64,000 bases of DNA from MGBC163016 sp964631345 (GTDB lineage: Bacteria; Actinomycetota; Coriobacteriia; Coriobacteriales; Eggerthellaceae), in contig CAZVWE010000008.1 of NCBI GenBank assembly GCA_964631345.1, positions 7,007-71,006 on the forward strand, in the 5' to 3' direction. Position numbers and translations under genes: made by a program. Every line of letters starts with the position of its first letter. Position 1 is the first letter of the stretch. The notes below the pieces were generated by a model. It was not told the DNA's origin. It did not search any database and worked only from the letters and a program-made list of their open reading frames with translations. Shown here piece by piece: positions 9,160-17,918 of this stretch.

Positions 9160-9486
9160 GATCGCTCCTTTCATTAATTAACTGGCAGACACCATGCCTC
9201 GCTACATGTCATCCGCATAACCAAATACAATTGCGATCTTATTGAGAAAACCAAGTAATTTAGTGGATTTGAAAAAACGTTGTCTTAGAGAAAACTTAAA
9301 GAGGCTCTATTCAACAAGAGGTAAACATGTAAGGGACAGATGAATGAATTTTTGAGTTTTGAAATAATCAGGAAAGAGATGTACGAAAGAGATGTACAAA
9401 GCTGTATGTAGCTGAATATAAGCCTTTGTTCAGCTATGATAAAAACTTACTATGAGATTTATATATGCGATGTGTTTAGGGTTTAG
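9160..9486. promoter_or_regulatory. Divergent intergenic region between gadC and the ABC exporter
   Basis: These 327 bases are AT-rich, with no convincing gene. The region must hold the promoters of gadC (leftward) and the ABC exporter (rightward). I could not pick clear -35/-10 pairs with good spacing. The only ordered element is the tandem 13-base repeat at 9372-9397. Confidence 0.5.
9372..9397 (+). repeat. Tandem 13-base direct repeat (GAAAGAGATGTAC x2)
   Basis: There are two exact head-to-tail copies, 9372-9384 and 9385-9397, 90 bases before the ABC exporter start. The GATGTAC core also occurs in the gadC-gadB gap (7233-7239). A tandem binding site for a regulator is possible. Confidence 0.6.
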
Positions 9487-11592
9487 ATGAAGATATTCAA
9501 GTATTTATTCGAGCATAAAGTAGCTGTCTTTATAGTGTTTGTGCTTTTATGTTGTCAAGCTTTTTGTGATTTAGCTATACCCAATGTAACTTCAAATATC
9601 GTTGATGTAGGAATCCAACAGTCAGGTGTTGAACATGCCGCTGTTGATGAAATGACAGCGAAAACGTATGAAGAAATTGAAGAAAGCCTGCAAGGTTCGC
9701 AGAAAGAATTATTTTCTCAATCGTATACAGAAGCAGATGACGGGCATTTTGTTTTAAATGATTATGGAAAAAGCAAAATTGATGATCTTGATGATGCTAT
9801 TGAAAAGCCGCTAGCACAGATCTGGGGATTTTCATCTGGAGCCGATGACTCTACGTCTACACAGGCTGGAATTGCTGCAGCGTTAAAGGAATATAGCGCT
9901 GTGGGCAAAAATGTCGCAGATATTCAGATATCGTATTTGCTTGTCTCCGGTGCATGGATGTTGGGATTTGCGGCTCTGGCATCGATTATCGCTATAGCTG
10001 TTGGATATATATCATCTATTACCGGGTCAAGAATAGGTAGAGATCTTAGAAAAAGAGTGTTTTCTAAGGTAATGGAATTCTCTAGTGCAGATGTAGAGAA
10101 ATTCTCTGAAGCTTCTTTGATCACCAGAGGAACAAACGACATTCAGCTTATACAGAATGTCTCGATGATGCTTTTGAGAATGGTCTTATATGCTCCCATT
10201 CTTGCAATTGGTGGAATCATTATGGTGGTTACAACAAATGCTCAAATGGGATGGATTGTTGCATGTGCTGTTGTTCTGGTGGGCATATGTATATCTGTTC
10301 TATTCGCACTGACTATGCCTAAGTTCAAGATCATGCAAAAGCTAATAGATAAAGTGAACCTCATTTCACGCGAGATGTTAACTGGACTTCCTGTTATACG
10401 CGCCTTTAATAGACAAGATTACGAGCAACAAAGATTTGATGTGGCATCTAAAAACTTAATGGCGACACAGCTTTTCACAAATCGCGCTATGTCATTTATG
10501 ATGCCCGCGATAATGCTGATTATGAATCTGACAAGTGTGGCGATTGTTTGGTTTGGCGGAATCAAGGTTGATGAGGGGACTCTTCAAACGGGGGATCTGA
10601 TCGCATTTATAACGTATGCGATGGTTATTATAATGGGATTTTTGATGATCGGAATGATCGCGGTTATGATGCCAAGAGCCGATGTTTCTGTTGCTCGTGT
10701 AAACGAAGTGCTAGATACAAATATTTCCCTTAAAGTTGAATCGTCAGATCATGCATGTGGGCATTCAGGTGGCGAGCAACCACAGAACGGAAAATTGCAG
10801 AATGATACAGCACAGGAAGCGCAAGATAATCCAGTAATCGAGTTTTGTAATGTCTCGTTTAAATACGGTGATCAGTGCGACTGGACGCTTGAGGATATTA
10901 ACTTCAAGGTCATGCCAGGAGATACATTTGCCATTATTGGCTCAACTGGCTCTGGTAAATCAACCATATTGAAATTAATTTTGAGGTTTTATGATGCAAC
11001 ACTTGGAACCGTTAAGATTAACGGACGGGATATACGCTCTATGCCATGGGAACAACTCAGGCGGTCAATCGGTTATGCGCCTCAAAAGCCATTTCTTTTC
11101 TCAGGAACTGTAGACACAAATGTTGCGTATTCAGATGAGGGAATGACAGAGGATAGGGTAGAAAATTCTTTGCGATTAGCTCAAGCAAAGCAATTTGTTG
11201 ATGCAATGGATAAAAAGGTTGATTCTCCTATCACAGAAGGTGGAACTAATGTTTCCGGAGGTCAACGTCAAAGAATCTCGATTGCACGAGCTATAGCATC
11301 TAACGCAGAATGCTTGCTTTTTGATGACTCTTTTTCAGCGCTTGATTTTAAAACGGATTCAGAACTACGCGCTGCTTTAAAACATGAATTACCAAAGACG
11401 ACAAAAGTGATTGTTGCACAAAGAATTGCAACTGTTATGGATGCAGATCAGATATTGGTAATCGATGAAGGCAAAATTGCTGGATTAGGCACACATGACG
11501 AGCTTATGCAAAACTGTGACATTTACAGAGAAATTGCAACCTCGCAACTAAGTAGCATTGAGCTTGGTTTGGAGGTGACTACAAATGACTAA
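9487..11592 (+). CDS. Heterodimeric ABC exporter, subunit with degenerate nucleotide site
   Basis: This 701-residue protein fuses six membrane helices to an ATPase domain. An unusually long loop of ~120 residues follows the first helix on the outer side. In the ATPase part, Walker A 'GSTGSGKST' is near residue 484, the signature 'VSGGQ' near 590 and Walker B 'LLFDD' near 610. The residue after the Walker B aspartate is Asp instead of the catalytic Glu, and the switch loop reads 'AQR' where His is usual. That is the pattern of the inactive-site subunit in heterodimeric exporters of the BmrCD/LmrCD/TM287-288 type. The partner gene overlaps its end by 8 bases. The substrate cannot be told: drugs, peptides and lipids are all known for such pairs. 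Confidence 0.85.
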   Translation: MKIFKYLFEHKVAVFIVFVLLCCQAFCDLAIPNVTSNIVDVGIQQSGVEHAAVDEMTAKTYEEIEESLQGSQKELFSQSYTEADDGHFVLNDYGKSKIDDLDDAIEKPLAQIWGFSSGADDSTSTQAGIAAALKEYSAVGKNVADIQISYLLVSGAWMLGFAALASIIAIAVGYISSITGSRIGRDLRKRVFSKVMEFSSADVEKFSEASLITRGTNDIQLIQNVSMMLLRMVLYAPILAIGGIIMVVTTNAQMGWIVACAVVLVGICISVLFALTMPKFKIMQKLIDKVNLISREMLTGLPVIRAFNRQDYEQQRFDVASKNLMATQLFTNRAMSFMMPAIMLIMNLTSVAIVWFGGIKVDEGTLQTGDLIAFITYAMVIIMGFLMIGMIAVMMPRADVSVARVNEVLDTNISLKVESSDHACGHSGGEQPQNGKLQNDTAQEAQDNPVIEFCNVSFKYGDQCDWTLEDINFKVMPGDTFAIIGSTGSGKSTILKLILRFYDATLGTVKINGRDIRSMPWEQLRRSIGYAPQKPFLFSGTVDTNVAYSDEGMTEDRVENSLRLAQAKQFVDAMDKKVDSPITEGGTNVSGGQRQRISIARAIASNAECLLFDDSFSALDFKTDSELRAALKHELPKTTKVIVAQRIATVMDADQILVIDEGKIAGLGTHDELMQNCDIYREIATSQLSSIELGLEVTTND

Positions 11593-13555
11593 TTCTGAGG
11601 GCTTAGTGATAGATCTCGCTGAGGATGAAAGATCATCTCAAGAGCAAAGACGAAGGCGGCGTAAAGCTGCAACGGTAGCTGGCGCTGGAGCTACTGGAGA
11701 GGCCATGAAATCTAGGGCTCACAGGCCAAAAGGACATGGTCATGGACCTGGGGCTATGGTAGGTGAAAAGCCTAAGAATTTTGGGAAGTCAATGCGCAGG
11801 CTTATCTCTGTTATGGGAGCTTTTAAGCTTGCGCTTGTATTGGTTTTTGTGTTTGCTATAGGCAGTGTAATTTTTAATATTGTTGGTCCTAAGGTTTTGT
11901 CGGTTGCCACCACGGTACTTTTTGAGGGTGCTATAGCAAAAGTTTCCGGAACAGGAGGAATCGACTTTGACGCGATCGGTAAGATCGTTCTTGCAACCCT
12001 TTTGATTTATCTGTTTTCATCATTTTGCGCATGGGTACAAAGTTGGATGATGGCATCTGTAAGCCAAAAGACATGCTATGACCTAAGACGCCAAATTTCC
12101 GAGAAGATTGACAGAATTCCATTTTCTGAATTCGATAACACGTCTACCGGAGACACGCTTTCAAGAATTACTAATGACGTTGACACCATTGGACAGTCAT
12201 TAAATCAAGGCGTGACACAGTTAATTACGTCTATAGTTACCATCATTGGCGTAATTGTTATGATGCTTTCTATTAACTGGATAATGACTTTAATTGCACT
12301 TTGCACGATTCCTATCTCGGCGGTTGCTGTTATTTTCATAGTTAAAAAATCTCAGCGCCACTTCTTTGCTCAACAAGCACTTCTTGGTCAAGTAAACGCC
12401 CAGGCTGAAGAAGCATTTTCTGGTTATGAAGTCGTAAAGGCTTTTGGTCATGAAGATGAGTCAGTTGAAGATTATTGTAAAGCTAACGATGCATTGTATG
12501 AGGCCTCCTGGAAAGCTCAATTTCTTTCCAGTTGCATGAGACCTGCCATGGAGTTCATCGGAAATCTAGGTTATATGGCGGTTGCGGTATCGGGTGCTAT
12601 GTTTGCCGTTGCGCAAATGATAACGGTAGGAGATATCCAAGCGTTTATTCAATATGTCAAAAATCTTACGCAACCAATTTCTCAACTTGCTCAAATATCT
12701 AACGTGTTCCAACAAATGGCAGCTGCCTCTGAGCGTATTTTTGAGTTTATCGATCAATCAGAGATTGAGCCTACAAAAGATATTGAGGCGATATCGGGGT
12801 CAGAATGTGAAGTTAAATTTGAAAATATATCGTTTGGGTACAACCCAGAAAAACCTGTGATTGAGAACTTAACTATTAGTGCTGCATGTGGTGATACGGT
12901 TGCGATTGTAGGGCCTACAGGGGCTGGTAAAACTACAATAGTTAAGCTTTTGATGAGATTCTATGATGTTGATGCTGGTGTAATAACAATTGGCGGTACA
13001 GACATAAGGCACATAAAACGCGAAGATGTACGTTCTTTATTTGGAATGGTTTTGCAAGACACCTGGCTATTTAAAGGCACAATTAAAGAAAACATTCGAT
13101 ATGGTCGTATAGATGCGACAGATGAAGAGATCGAAGATGCGTGCAAGCGTGCCAGTGCGCATAAGTTTATTAGTTCATTACCAAAAGGTTATGATTTTGA
13201 GATTTCAGAAGGCGCAAGTAATTTAAGCTTAGGTCAGCGTCAATTACTAACTATTGCGAGAGCTTTTCTTGCAAACAGAAAAATGCTTATCCTTGATGAA
13301 GCGACAAGTTCTGTGGACACAAGAACTGAGCTGCGTATTCAACATGCCATGACAGCTCTGATGCAAGATCGTACCTCATTTGTAATTGCGCATAGGTTAT
13401 CTACGATTCGTGATGCCGACTTAATAATCGTCATGGATCATGGAGGGCTAAAAGAGGCCGGTACACATAATGAGCTTATGCAAAAAGGTGGATTTTACGC
13501 AGATCTGTATAATTCACAGTTTACAAAGGCTGAAGAGCAGGAACTGCAGATATAA
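11585..13555 (+). CDS. Heterodimeric ABC exporter, catalytic subunit
   Basis: This is the partner of the preceding half-transporter, with 656 residues. A basic N-terminal tail of ~75 residues (runs of Arg, then a His/Gly-rich 'GHGHGPG') precedes six membrane helices and an ATPase domain. Walker A 'GPTGAGKTT' is near residue 442, and Walker B 'LILDEATS' near 567 has the catalytic Glu. The switch histidine 'IAHR' is intact near 600. Its own signature is altered to 'LSLGQ'. In a heterodimer the intact Walker motifs here pair with the good signature of the first subunit, while its altered signature completes the dead site. GGAGGTGACT precedes the ATG inside the upstream gene, indicating translational coupling. 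The function of the basic/His tail is unknown. Confidence 0.87.
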   Translation: MTNSEGLVIDLAEDERSSQEQRRRRRKAATVAGAGATGEAMKSRAHRPKGHGHGPGAMVGEKPKNFGKSMRRLISVMGAFKLALVLVFVFAIGSVIFNIVGPKVLSVATTVLFEGAIAKVSGTGGIDFDAIGKIVLATLLIYLFSSFCAWVQSWMMASVSQKTCYDLRRQISEKIDRIPFSEFDNTSTGDTLSRITNDVDTIGQSLNQGVTQLITSIVTIIGVIVMMLSINWIMTLIALCTIPISAVAVIFIVKKSQRHFFAQQALLGQVNAQAEEAFSGYEVVKAFGHEDESVEDYCKANDALYEASWKAQFLSSCMRPAMEFIGNLGYMAVAVSGAMFAVAQMITVGDIQAFIQYVKNLTQPISQLAQISNVFQQMAAASERIFEFIDQSEIEPTKDIEAISGSECEVKFENISFGYNPEKPVIENLTISAACGDTVAIVGPTGAGKTTIVKLLMRFYDVDAGVITIGGTDIRHIKREDVRSLFGMVLQDTWLFKGTIKENIRYGRIDATDEEIEDACKRASAHKFISSLPKGYDFEISEGASNLSLGQRQLLTIARAFLANRKMLILDEATSSVDTRTELRIQHAMTALMQDRTSFVIAHRLSTIRDADLIIVMDHGGLKEAGTHNELMQKGGFYADLYNSQFTKAEEQELQI

Positions 13556-13637
13556 ATTGTAGGCATAAACACATATATAGAAACACAAACGCGGAAATAC
13601 GCAAACACAGTAACGCATACGAACGAAAGAAGGAAAG

Positions 13638-14546
13638 ATGTCGTCTGTCAATAACAACGAGGCAGATTCACGAAGTAATACATCAGACAAAAAGGCAGCC
13701 GACATAACAAAAGGCGAACTCAAGCGCATGATGGAACGACTTGAAGCTCAAGAAGATATTGCTTTAGGCGCTTCATGCTCTAACGAAAAGCTTCTTCCAA
13801 ATGGTGTAGTTAGATGCTGTGATGAAGCGATTGCATCTGAAAGGCTTTTAGGGAGCTTTAAAAAGGGAACTATTGATGAGCCCTTACAAGTTGCCGTTTT
13901 CGACTTTGATGGGACTTGTATATCTGGTTCATCACCAAAAAAGCTTGTAAATATGCTTGGGATATCACGCAAATTATCGCTGTATAAGCTTTTTCGAGTA
14001 GGTCTTTGGGGGCTTGCATATAAGTTGAATCTTCCAAAAGATGGGGAAGGAGTGCGCTCCAGGGTATTTTCCGCATTTGATGGACTATCCGCAGTTAAAG
14101 TCAACGAGTTTCTATGCGAGTTTTATTCAAAGAAAATTGATGCGCTCTATAGAACCGAAGCGGATGCATGCATGTTTGCTCATCTTGAGGCAGGTCATGC
14201 CGTTGTGGTCGTTTCTGCCACTTTTGAGCCAATAATTGCATCAGCTATGACTGAGCACCCCATCCAATTTGCAGTTTCTTCACGAATGAAGATTGATGCA
14301 CAAGGAAACTATACCGATGAAGTGGAAGGCAGAACAACAGAAGGGCCAGAAAAGGTTCATGCCTTTAAGGACTTTGCTAACAAAATGTTTGGCGAAGGAT
14401 GCTGGACTTTAGGGTGGGCATATGGAGATCACTATTCTGATTTAGAAATGCTTGAAAATGCAAAGAACCCCTGTGCGGTGACGCCTGATGGCAAGCTTAA
14501 ACGCGAAGCTGAAAGGCGTGGTTGGGAAATCCTCGACTGGAAATAA
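13638..14546 (+). CDS. HAD-IB family phosphatase
   Basis: The protein has 302 residues. The HAD core starts near residue 90: motif I 'FDFDGT' with the nucleophile and acid aspartates, motif II 'VVSAT' and motif III/IV 'GDHYSDLEML'. Subfamily IB (SerB-like, and the CicA/lysophospholipid-phosphatase group) has a helical cap between motifs I and II, as seen here. The first ~85 residues are a polar extension with no recognised domain. GAAGGAAAG lies before the ATG. The gene sits 82 bases after the ABC exporter and may share its transcript. Possible substrates include phosphoserine or a lipid phosphate; the sequence does not decide. Confidence 0.8.
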   Translation: MSSVNNNEADSRSNTSDKKAADITKGELKRMMERLEAQEDIALGASCSNEKLLPNGVVRCCDEAIASERLLGSFKKGTIDEPLQVAVFDFDGTCISGSSPKKLVNMLGISRKLSLYKLFRVGLWGLAYKLNLPKDGEGVRSRVFSAFDGLSAVKVNEFLCEFYSKKIDALYRTEADACMFAHLEAGHAVVVVSATFEPIIASAMTEHPIQFAVSSRMKIDAQGNYTDEVEGRTTEGPEKVHAFKDFANKMFGEGCWTLGWAYGDHYSDLEMLENAKNPCAVTPDGKLKREAERRGWEILDWK

Positions 14547-14562
14547 TAATAATCCACCAACC

Positions 14563-14579
14563 ATCCACATATTGTGGAT
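14563..14579. other. 17-base palindrome ATCCACATATTGTGGAT
   Basis: Seven-base arms flank a TAT centre, between the HAD gene and the AAA+-like gene, about 100 bases before the latter. It looks like an operator for a dimeric repressor; no T-run follows, so it is a poor terminator. Confidence 0.4.
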
Positions 14580-14675
14580 ATCGAACACGATTTATGCCCT
14601 CTGCTGTAGAATGACACTGAAAAATAGAACAGCTTATTTTGCATAGGCTGAAACAGCGCACAGTTAGGTAGATCG

Positions 14676-16196
14676 ATGGATAAGGATAGAAAAAATTCTT
14701 CCGGTGAAAAAGAAAACGGAAGACATGATTTGGGTGAATCCATGCAGGATTACATCAAACGCGCAGAAGCTGCTAGTGAATCAGGGGATTTCCTCTTAAG
14801 CATGTATTTATACCTTGCAGCTTTTGAACGTGCCACAATTGAAAAAGACGTCCCAAGTGAAGATGCTTTATTAGGACTAAAGACAGCGTGGTCACTTGCC
14901 TGCACGCAAAAAGAACGCGCATTAGCGGAATATATTTTTGAGCGTATGGAACCTTATCTAAGTAATGATGAGGCAGCATTTTGTGCTGAGCAGCTACAGG
15001 ATCTCGCATTGGATAAGCTTGAAGAATTCGGGATTCCTAGAGAAGAGCTTGAAGAGATGGCTCGTACTGTTTCTGAGGACATTCTTGGTATTGGAATTGC
15101 TCTTCCGTCTAGATCTAGTGATAGGCAAGATAAAGAAGCAAGCGATAAAGACGATACAAGCGATAAAACCTCTGATGAAAAAAATTCTCTTTTAGGGCCG
15201 TTGGGCATTGCTGCTAGTGCACAAAAGATCCTTGATAAAGCTGCAGAAGAAATTGGGTTCGGTGCCACAGATGCAGAAGAACCTTTAACTTATGCAAACA
15301 TTGCTGGATATGATTCAGCAATTAGGGATATGCAAACACTAGGCATTGGCCTTCAAGGTGATGAGGAATTTGAGAATCTAGTCAAAACGCTCAACACGCG
15401 CCATGGTCTTTCTAAAATGCCTGCGATGGATAGTATTATCATCCGATCGTCTGAGCGTGAAGATGCTAATAGATTCATGATTGCAACGCTTGGTGAACTC
15501 AATAAACCAACCATTAATATGCGTATGGAGGAAAACGTTCAAGGATTGCCAGTTCTATGCATCTCTACGCAGGCAAAAGATTTTCGCAAGAATGAATCTT
15601 TGCAACGCATTATTGAAAATGGTGGAGTTTTAGTTTTAGAAGATCTGGATTTATGGGTATCCCCAATGTTTGATTCGCCTGATGAGGGGAATGCATTTTT
15701 TATTATGCAGATGACAAGGGGTGCAAGAGATGCTATTAACCTCATTAGATTTGCGGTGGAAAGTCCAGATGTTCATGTGTTAGCTACTGCATCTATGCAA
15801 GGCTCGATTGATAGCTTTTTTATAGATGCGCTCGAGAATACAACTGTGGTTGATATCGAAAATCCAACACCTGAAGAAAGACTTGCAATTTGGATGGATA
15901 TCTCGCATTCGCATCCGTCATTTAGAAGTATCAAAAAAGCCGATCTTGTTCGACTCTCTGCAAACATGACCAGGTTTGATATTTATATGGCGGCTCGAGA
16001 AGCAATTGAACAAGCCTATAAAAAGGGTATTGCTCAAAGGAAATATGTTCCTGTTACACGTGAGAATATATTTGAGAAAATCGCCAATTATCAAGAGCTT
16101 GATTCAGATGAATATGAGGAAATTGAATCGGAAGTTGTTCATCTGTTTAGTGAAGGCCTTGATGATTTAGATGATCTTTTTGGGGATAATGAATAG
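14676..16196 (+). CDS. AAA+-like protein lacking a Walker A motif
   Basis: The protein has 506 residues. Residues ~25-110 look like TPR-type helical repeats. An acidic/lysine linker full of 'SDK' follows (~145-170), then an AAA+-like core from about 205. Recognisable parts of the core are 'YANIAGYDSAIRDM' (as at the start of FtsH/Cdc48-type modules), a Walker B-like 'VLVLEDLDLW' (~317-326), a sensor-1-like 'VLATAS' (~366) and a lid ending 'FDIYMAAREAIEQA'. Where the P-loop should be, the sequence reads 'SIIIRSSEREDANRFMI', with no glycines and no GK(S/T). ATP hydrolysis is therefore unlikely by the usual route; it may be a pseudo-ATPase or scaffold. The C-terminus is acidic. It follows the HAD gene and precedes mntP. 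I do not recognise a named function. Confidence 0.6.
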   Translation: MDKDRKNSSGEKENGRHDLGESMQDYIKRAEAASESGDFLLSMYLYLAAFERATIEKDVPSEDALLGLKTAWSLACTQKERALAEYIFERMEPYLSNDEAAFCAEQLQDLALDKLEEFGIPREELEEMARTVSEDILGIGIALPSRSSDRQDKEASDKDDTSDKTSDEKNSLLGPLGIAASAQKILDKAAEEIGFGATDAEEPLTYANIAGYDSAIRDMQTLGIGLQGDEEFENLVKTLNTRHGLSKMPAMDSIIIRSSEREDANRFMIATLGELNKPTINMRMEENVQGLPVLCISTQAKDFRKNESLQRIIENGGVLVLEDLDLWVSPMFDSPDEGNAFFIMQMTRGARDAINLIRFAVESPDVHVLATASMQGSIDSFFIDALENTTVVDIENPTPEERLAIWMDISHSHPSFRSIKKADLVRLSANMTRFDIYMAAREAIEQAYKKGIAQRKYVPVTRENIFEKIANYQELDSDEYEEIESEVVHLFSEGLDDLDDLFGDNE

Positions 16197-16266
16197 GTCT
16201 TGTCATTGGTATTTACAGCTTTAGGGTGAACCATTAATTTAACAGGCGGCGAGGGTTTTCTAGTTT

Positions 16267-16836
16267 ATGTTCAACACGATAATTAACATGGCACTTATCG
16301 GTGTTGGAGTATCAATGGATGCCTTCGCTGCATCTATTTGCAAAGGGCTTTGCTCAAGAAAAATCGATTGGAAACAAGCCTTTCTCGTTGCATTTTTCTT
16401 TGGCCTTTTTCAGGCGATCATGCCCTTAGTTGGGTGGCTTTTAGGCTCATCGTTTTCAGATTATATTCAACCAATAGATCACTGGATTGCGTTTGGGTTG
16501 CTTGTGTTTGTGGGCGCCAAAATGATCTGGGATGCAATTCATGAAAATGACGAAGAAGAATGCCCGGATAAGTTAGACATAAAAGAGCTTTTAATGCTAT
16601 CGATTGCGACTAGCATAGATGCTCTAGTTGTAGGTATTTCATTTGCGCTTTCAAATATTGATATTTGGGTTGCAATCACAATCATAGGATTAACAACATT
16701 TAGCCTCTCATTTATTGGCTATATTGTGGGCGCTCGTTTTGGGGCAAGATTTAGAAAACCTGCAACTATAACAGGCGGCGTGGCGCTTATTCTTTTAGGA
16801 GTAAAAATCCTTCTGGAACACAAGGGTGTTCTTTAG
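16267..16836 (+). CDS. mntP: Manganese efflux pump MntP
   Basis: The protein has 189 residues in six membrane helices with an internal duplication. The two aspartate-bearing motifs of the family are present: 'GVSMDAFAASICKG' in the first helix and 'SIATSIDALVVGISF' in the fourth. MntP exports Mn2+ and protects cells from manganese excess. The central loop is acidic ('ENDEEECPDK'). The start at 16267 follows GGCGGCGAGGG at somewhat long spacing. The gap to the upstream gene is only 70 bases, too short for the yybP-ykoY manganese riboswitch that controls some mntP genes, and I see no sign of one. The gene converges with pheA, leaving only three bases between stops. Confidence 0.92.
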   Translation: MFNTIINMALIGVGVSMDAFAASICKGLCSRKIDWKQAFLVAFFFGLFQAIMPLVGWLLGSSFSDYIQPIDHWIAFGLLVFVGAKMIWDAIHENDEEECPDKLDIKELLMLSIATSIDALVVGISFALSNIDIWVAITIIGLTTFSLSFIGYIVGARFGARFRKPATITGGVALILLGVKILLEHKGVL

Positions 16837-16839
16837 AAA

Positions 16840-17694
16840 TCAAAGCACTGGATATGATCCTAAAACTTTTACCTCACGAAGCTTGAGTCTTAGGCAAGAC
16901 AGCGCTGTTTGGGCATGAAGCTCAGTGTCTTTTCCTTCGAACTCCATGAAAAACATGTAGTCACCTAACTGTTGTTTAAGCGGTCTTGATTGAACCATTG
17001 AAAGGTTGATTCCAGCATAGGCAAATTCAGAAAGGATCATATGAAGTGCTCCCGCTCTGTCTGTTTGTAAGAACAGTGCAAGGGAAGTCTTAAATTTATC
17101 GCTTGTTAGTTGTGGCGCGCTTCCTGGACGGCCAATGAGCGCAAAAGCTGTTTGATTTCCGTGATGATCCTCGATATTTTCAAAGAGAACTTCGCTTCCA
17201 TGAAGTTCTGCTGCAAATTTATTTCCTATACCTGCAGTATTTTCATCATTAGCTGCTAATCTGGCGCTTTCGGCGGTTGAGGCTGTTACCAAAGAAGTCC
17301 TGCCAGGTAGTGTTTCGCTTAAGAAGCGTTTGCATTGTGCAAGACCTTGAGGGTGAGATGCAACTTGTTTGATCATCTCAATAGTTGTGTTGGGCTTTAC
17401 TAAAAGGCAGTGATGCACATCGATTACCTTTTCAGCAAGAATGACTGAACTAGATCGAAACGCAAAGTTATCGAGCGTCGCTGTGACAGGTCCTTCCAAA
17501 GAGTTTTCTTTTCCAACAACGCCATAATTAGCAATTCCACGATCTACAGCATCGAAGACATCATCAAAAGAAACGCAATCTAGGTACTCTGGATTTTCTA
17601 TTCCTAGAGATTTCGCAAAGAAGATAGCAGCCTCATGTGTGTATGTTCCCACAGGGCCTAAGAATGCTATTTTGCATTCGCTTTCAGATGTCAT
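16840..17694 (-). CDS. pheA: Prephenate dehydratase (monofunctional, with ACT domain)
   Basis: The enzyme converts prephenate to phenylpyruvate in phenylalanine synthesis. Of about 284 residues, 1-185 form the catalytic periplasmic-binding-like fold ('FLGPVGTYTHEAA' at the start, 'ENSLEGPV', 'HPQGLAQCKRFL'). Residues ~200-280 form the regulatory ACT domain ('TDRAGALHMILSEFAYAGINL', recognisable by GALH and 'LSMVQSRP'). The start at 17694 has TAAGGAGATT before it; a longer frame to 17745 has no such site and would add 17 non-conserved residues. One oddity: the usual catalytic 'TRF' triplet reads 'TAF' ('GNQTAFALIG'). The ACT part suggests feedback inhibition by phenylalanine. No other aromatic pathway genes are nearby. 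Confidence 0.9.
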   Translation of the reverse strand: MTSESECKIAFLGPVGTYTHEAAIFFAKSLGIENPEYLDCVSFDDVFDAVDRGIANYGVVGKENSLEGPVTATLDNFAFRSSSVILAEKVIDVHHCLLVKPNTTIEMIKQVASHPQGLAQCKRFLSETLPGRTSLVTASTAESARLAANDENTAGIGNKFAAELHGSEVLFENIEDHHGNQTAFALIGRPGSAPQLTSDKFKTSLALFLQTDRAGALHMILSEFAYAGINLSMVQSRPLKQQLGDYMFFMEFEGKDTELHAQTALSCLRLKLREVKVLGSYPVL

Positions 17695-17770
17695 TGAAAT
17701 CTCCTTACGTGCTAAGTCGTTTGTGCTCGGTAAATGATAATCCAACTTGTTGTTGGTATCGATAAAACAT

Positions 17771-17798
17771 ATGTTACGTATACCTTAAATAGTAACAT
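17771..17798. promoter_or_regulatory. Inverted repeat ATGTTAC-N14-GTAACAT upstream of hyaA
   Basis: Seven-base arms lie 120 bases before hyaA, in the divergent region shared with pheA. The arm centres are about two helical turns apart, as expected for a dimeric regulator binding one DNA face. The regulator is unknown. Confidence 0.45.
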
Positions 17799-17918
17799 TT
17801 CGAAGCCGTTTACCTTGTCGGTTCGGCTATTTCGGTGCCCCTTCTTTGGCATTGTCAAACCAAGTTTCAATATGTTTACTGTTTGTAAGATTCGAGAACA
17901 CCTGAGGGGGGTGTACGA

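Noticed and set aside
14563..14579. ATCCACATATTGTGGAT as a pair of DnaA boxes or a replication origin
   Set aside because: Neither arm matches TTATNCACA fully, no cluster of boxes and no dnaA/dnaN nearby; kept only as a possible operator.
16197..16266. Manganese riboswitch before mntP
   Set aside because: Only 70 bases are available and no conserved yybP-ykoY features were seen.
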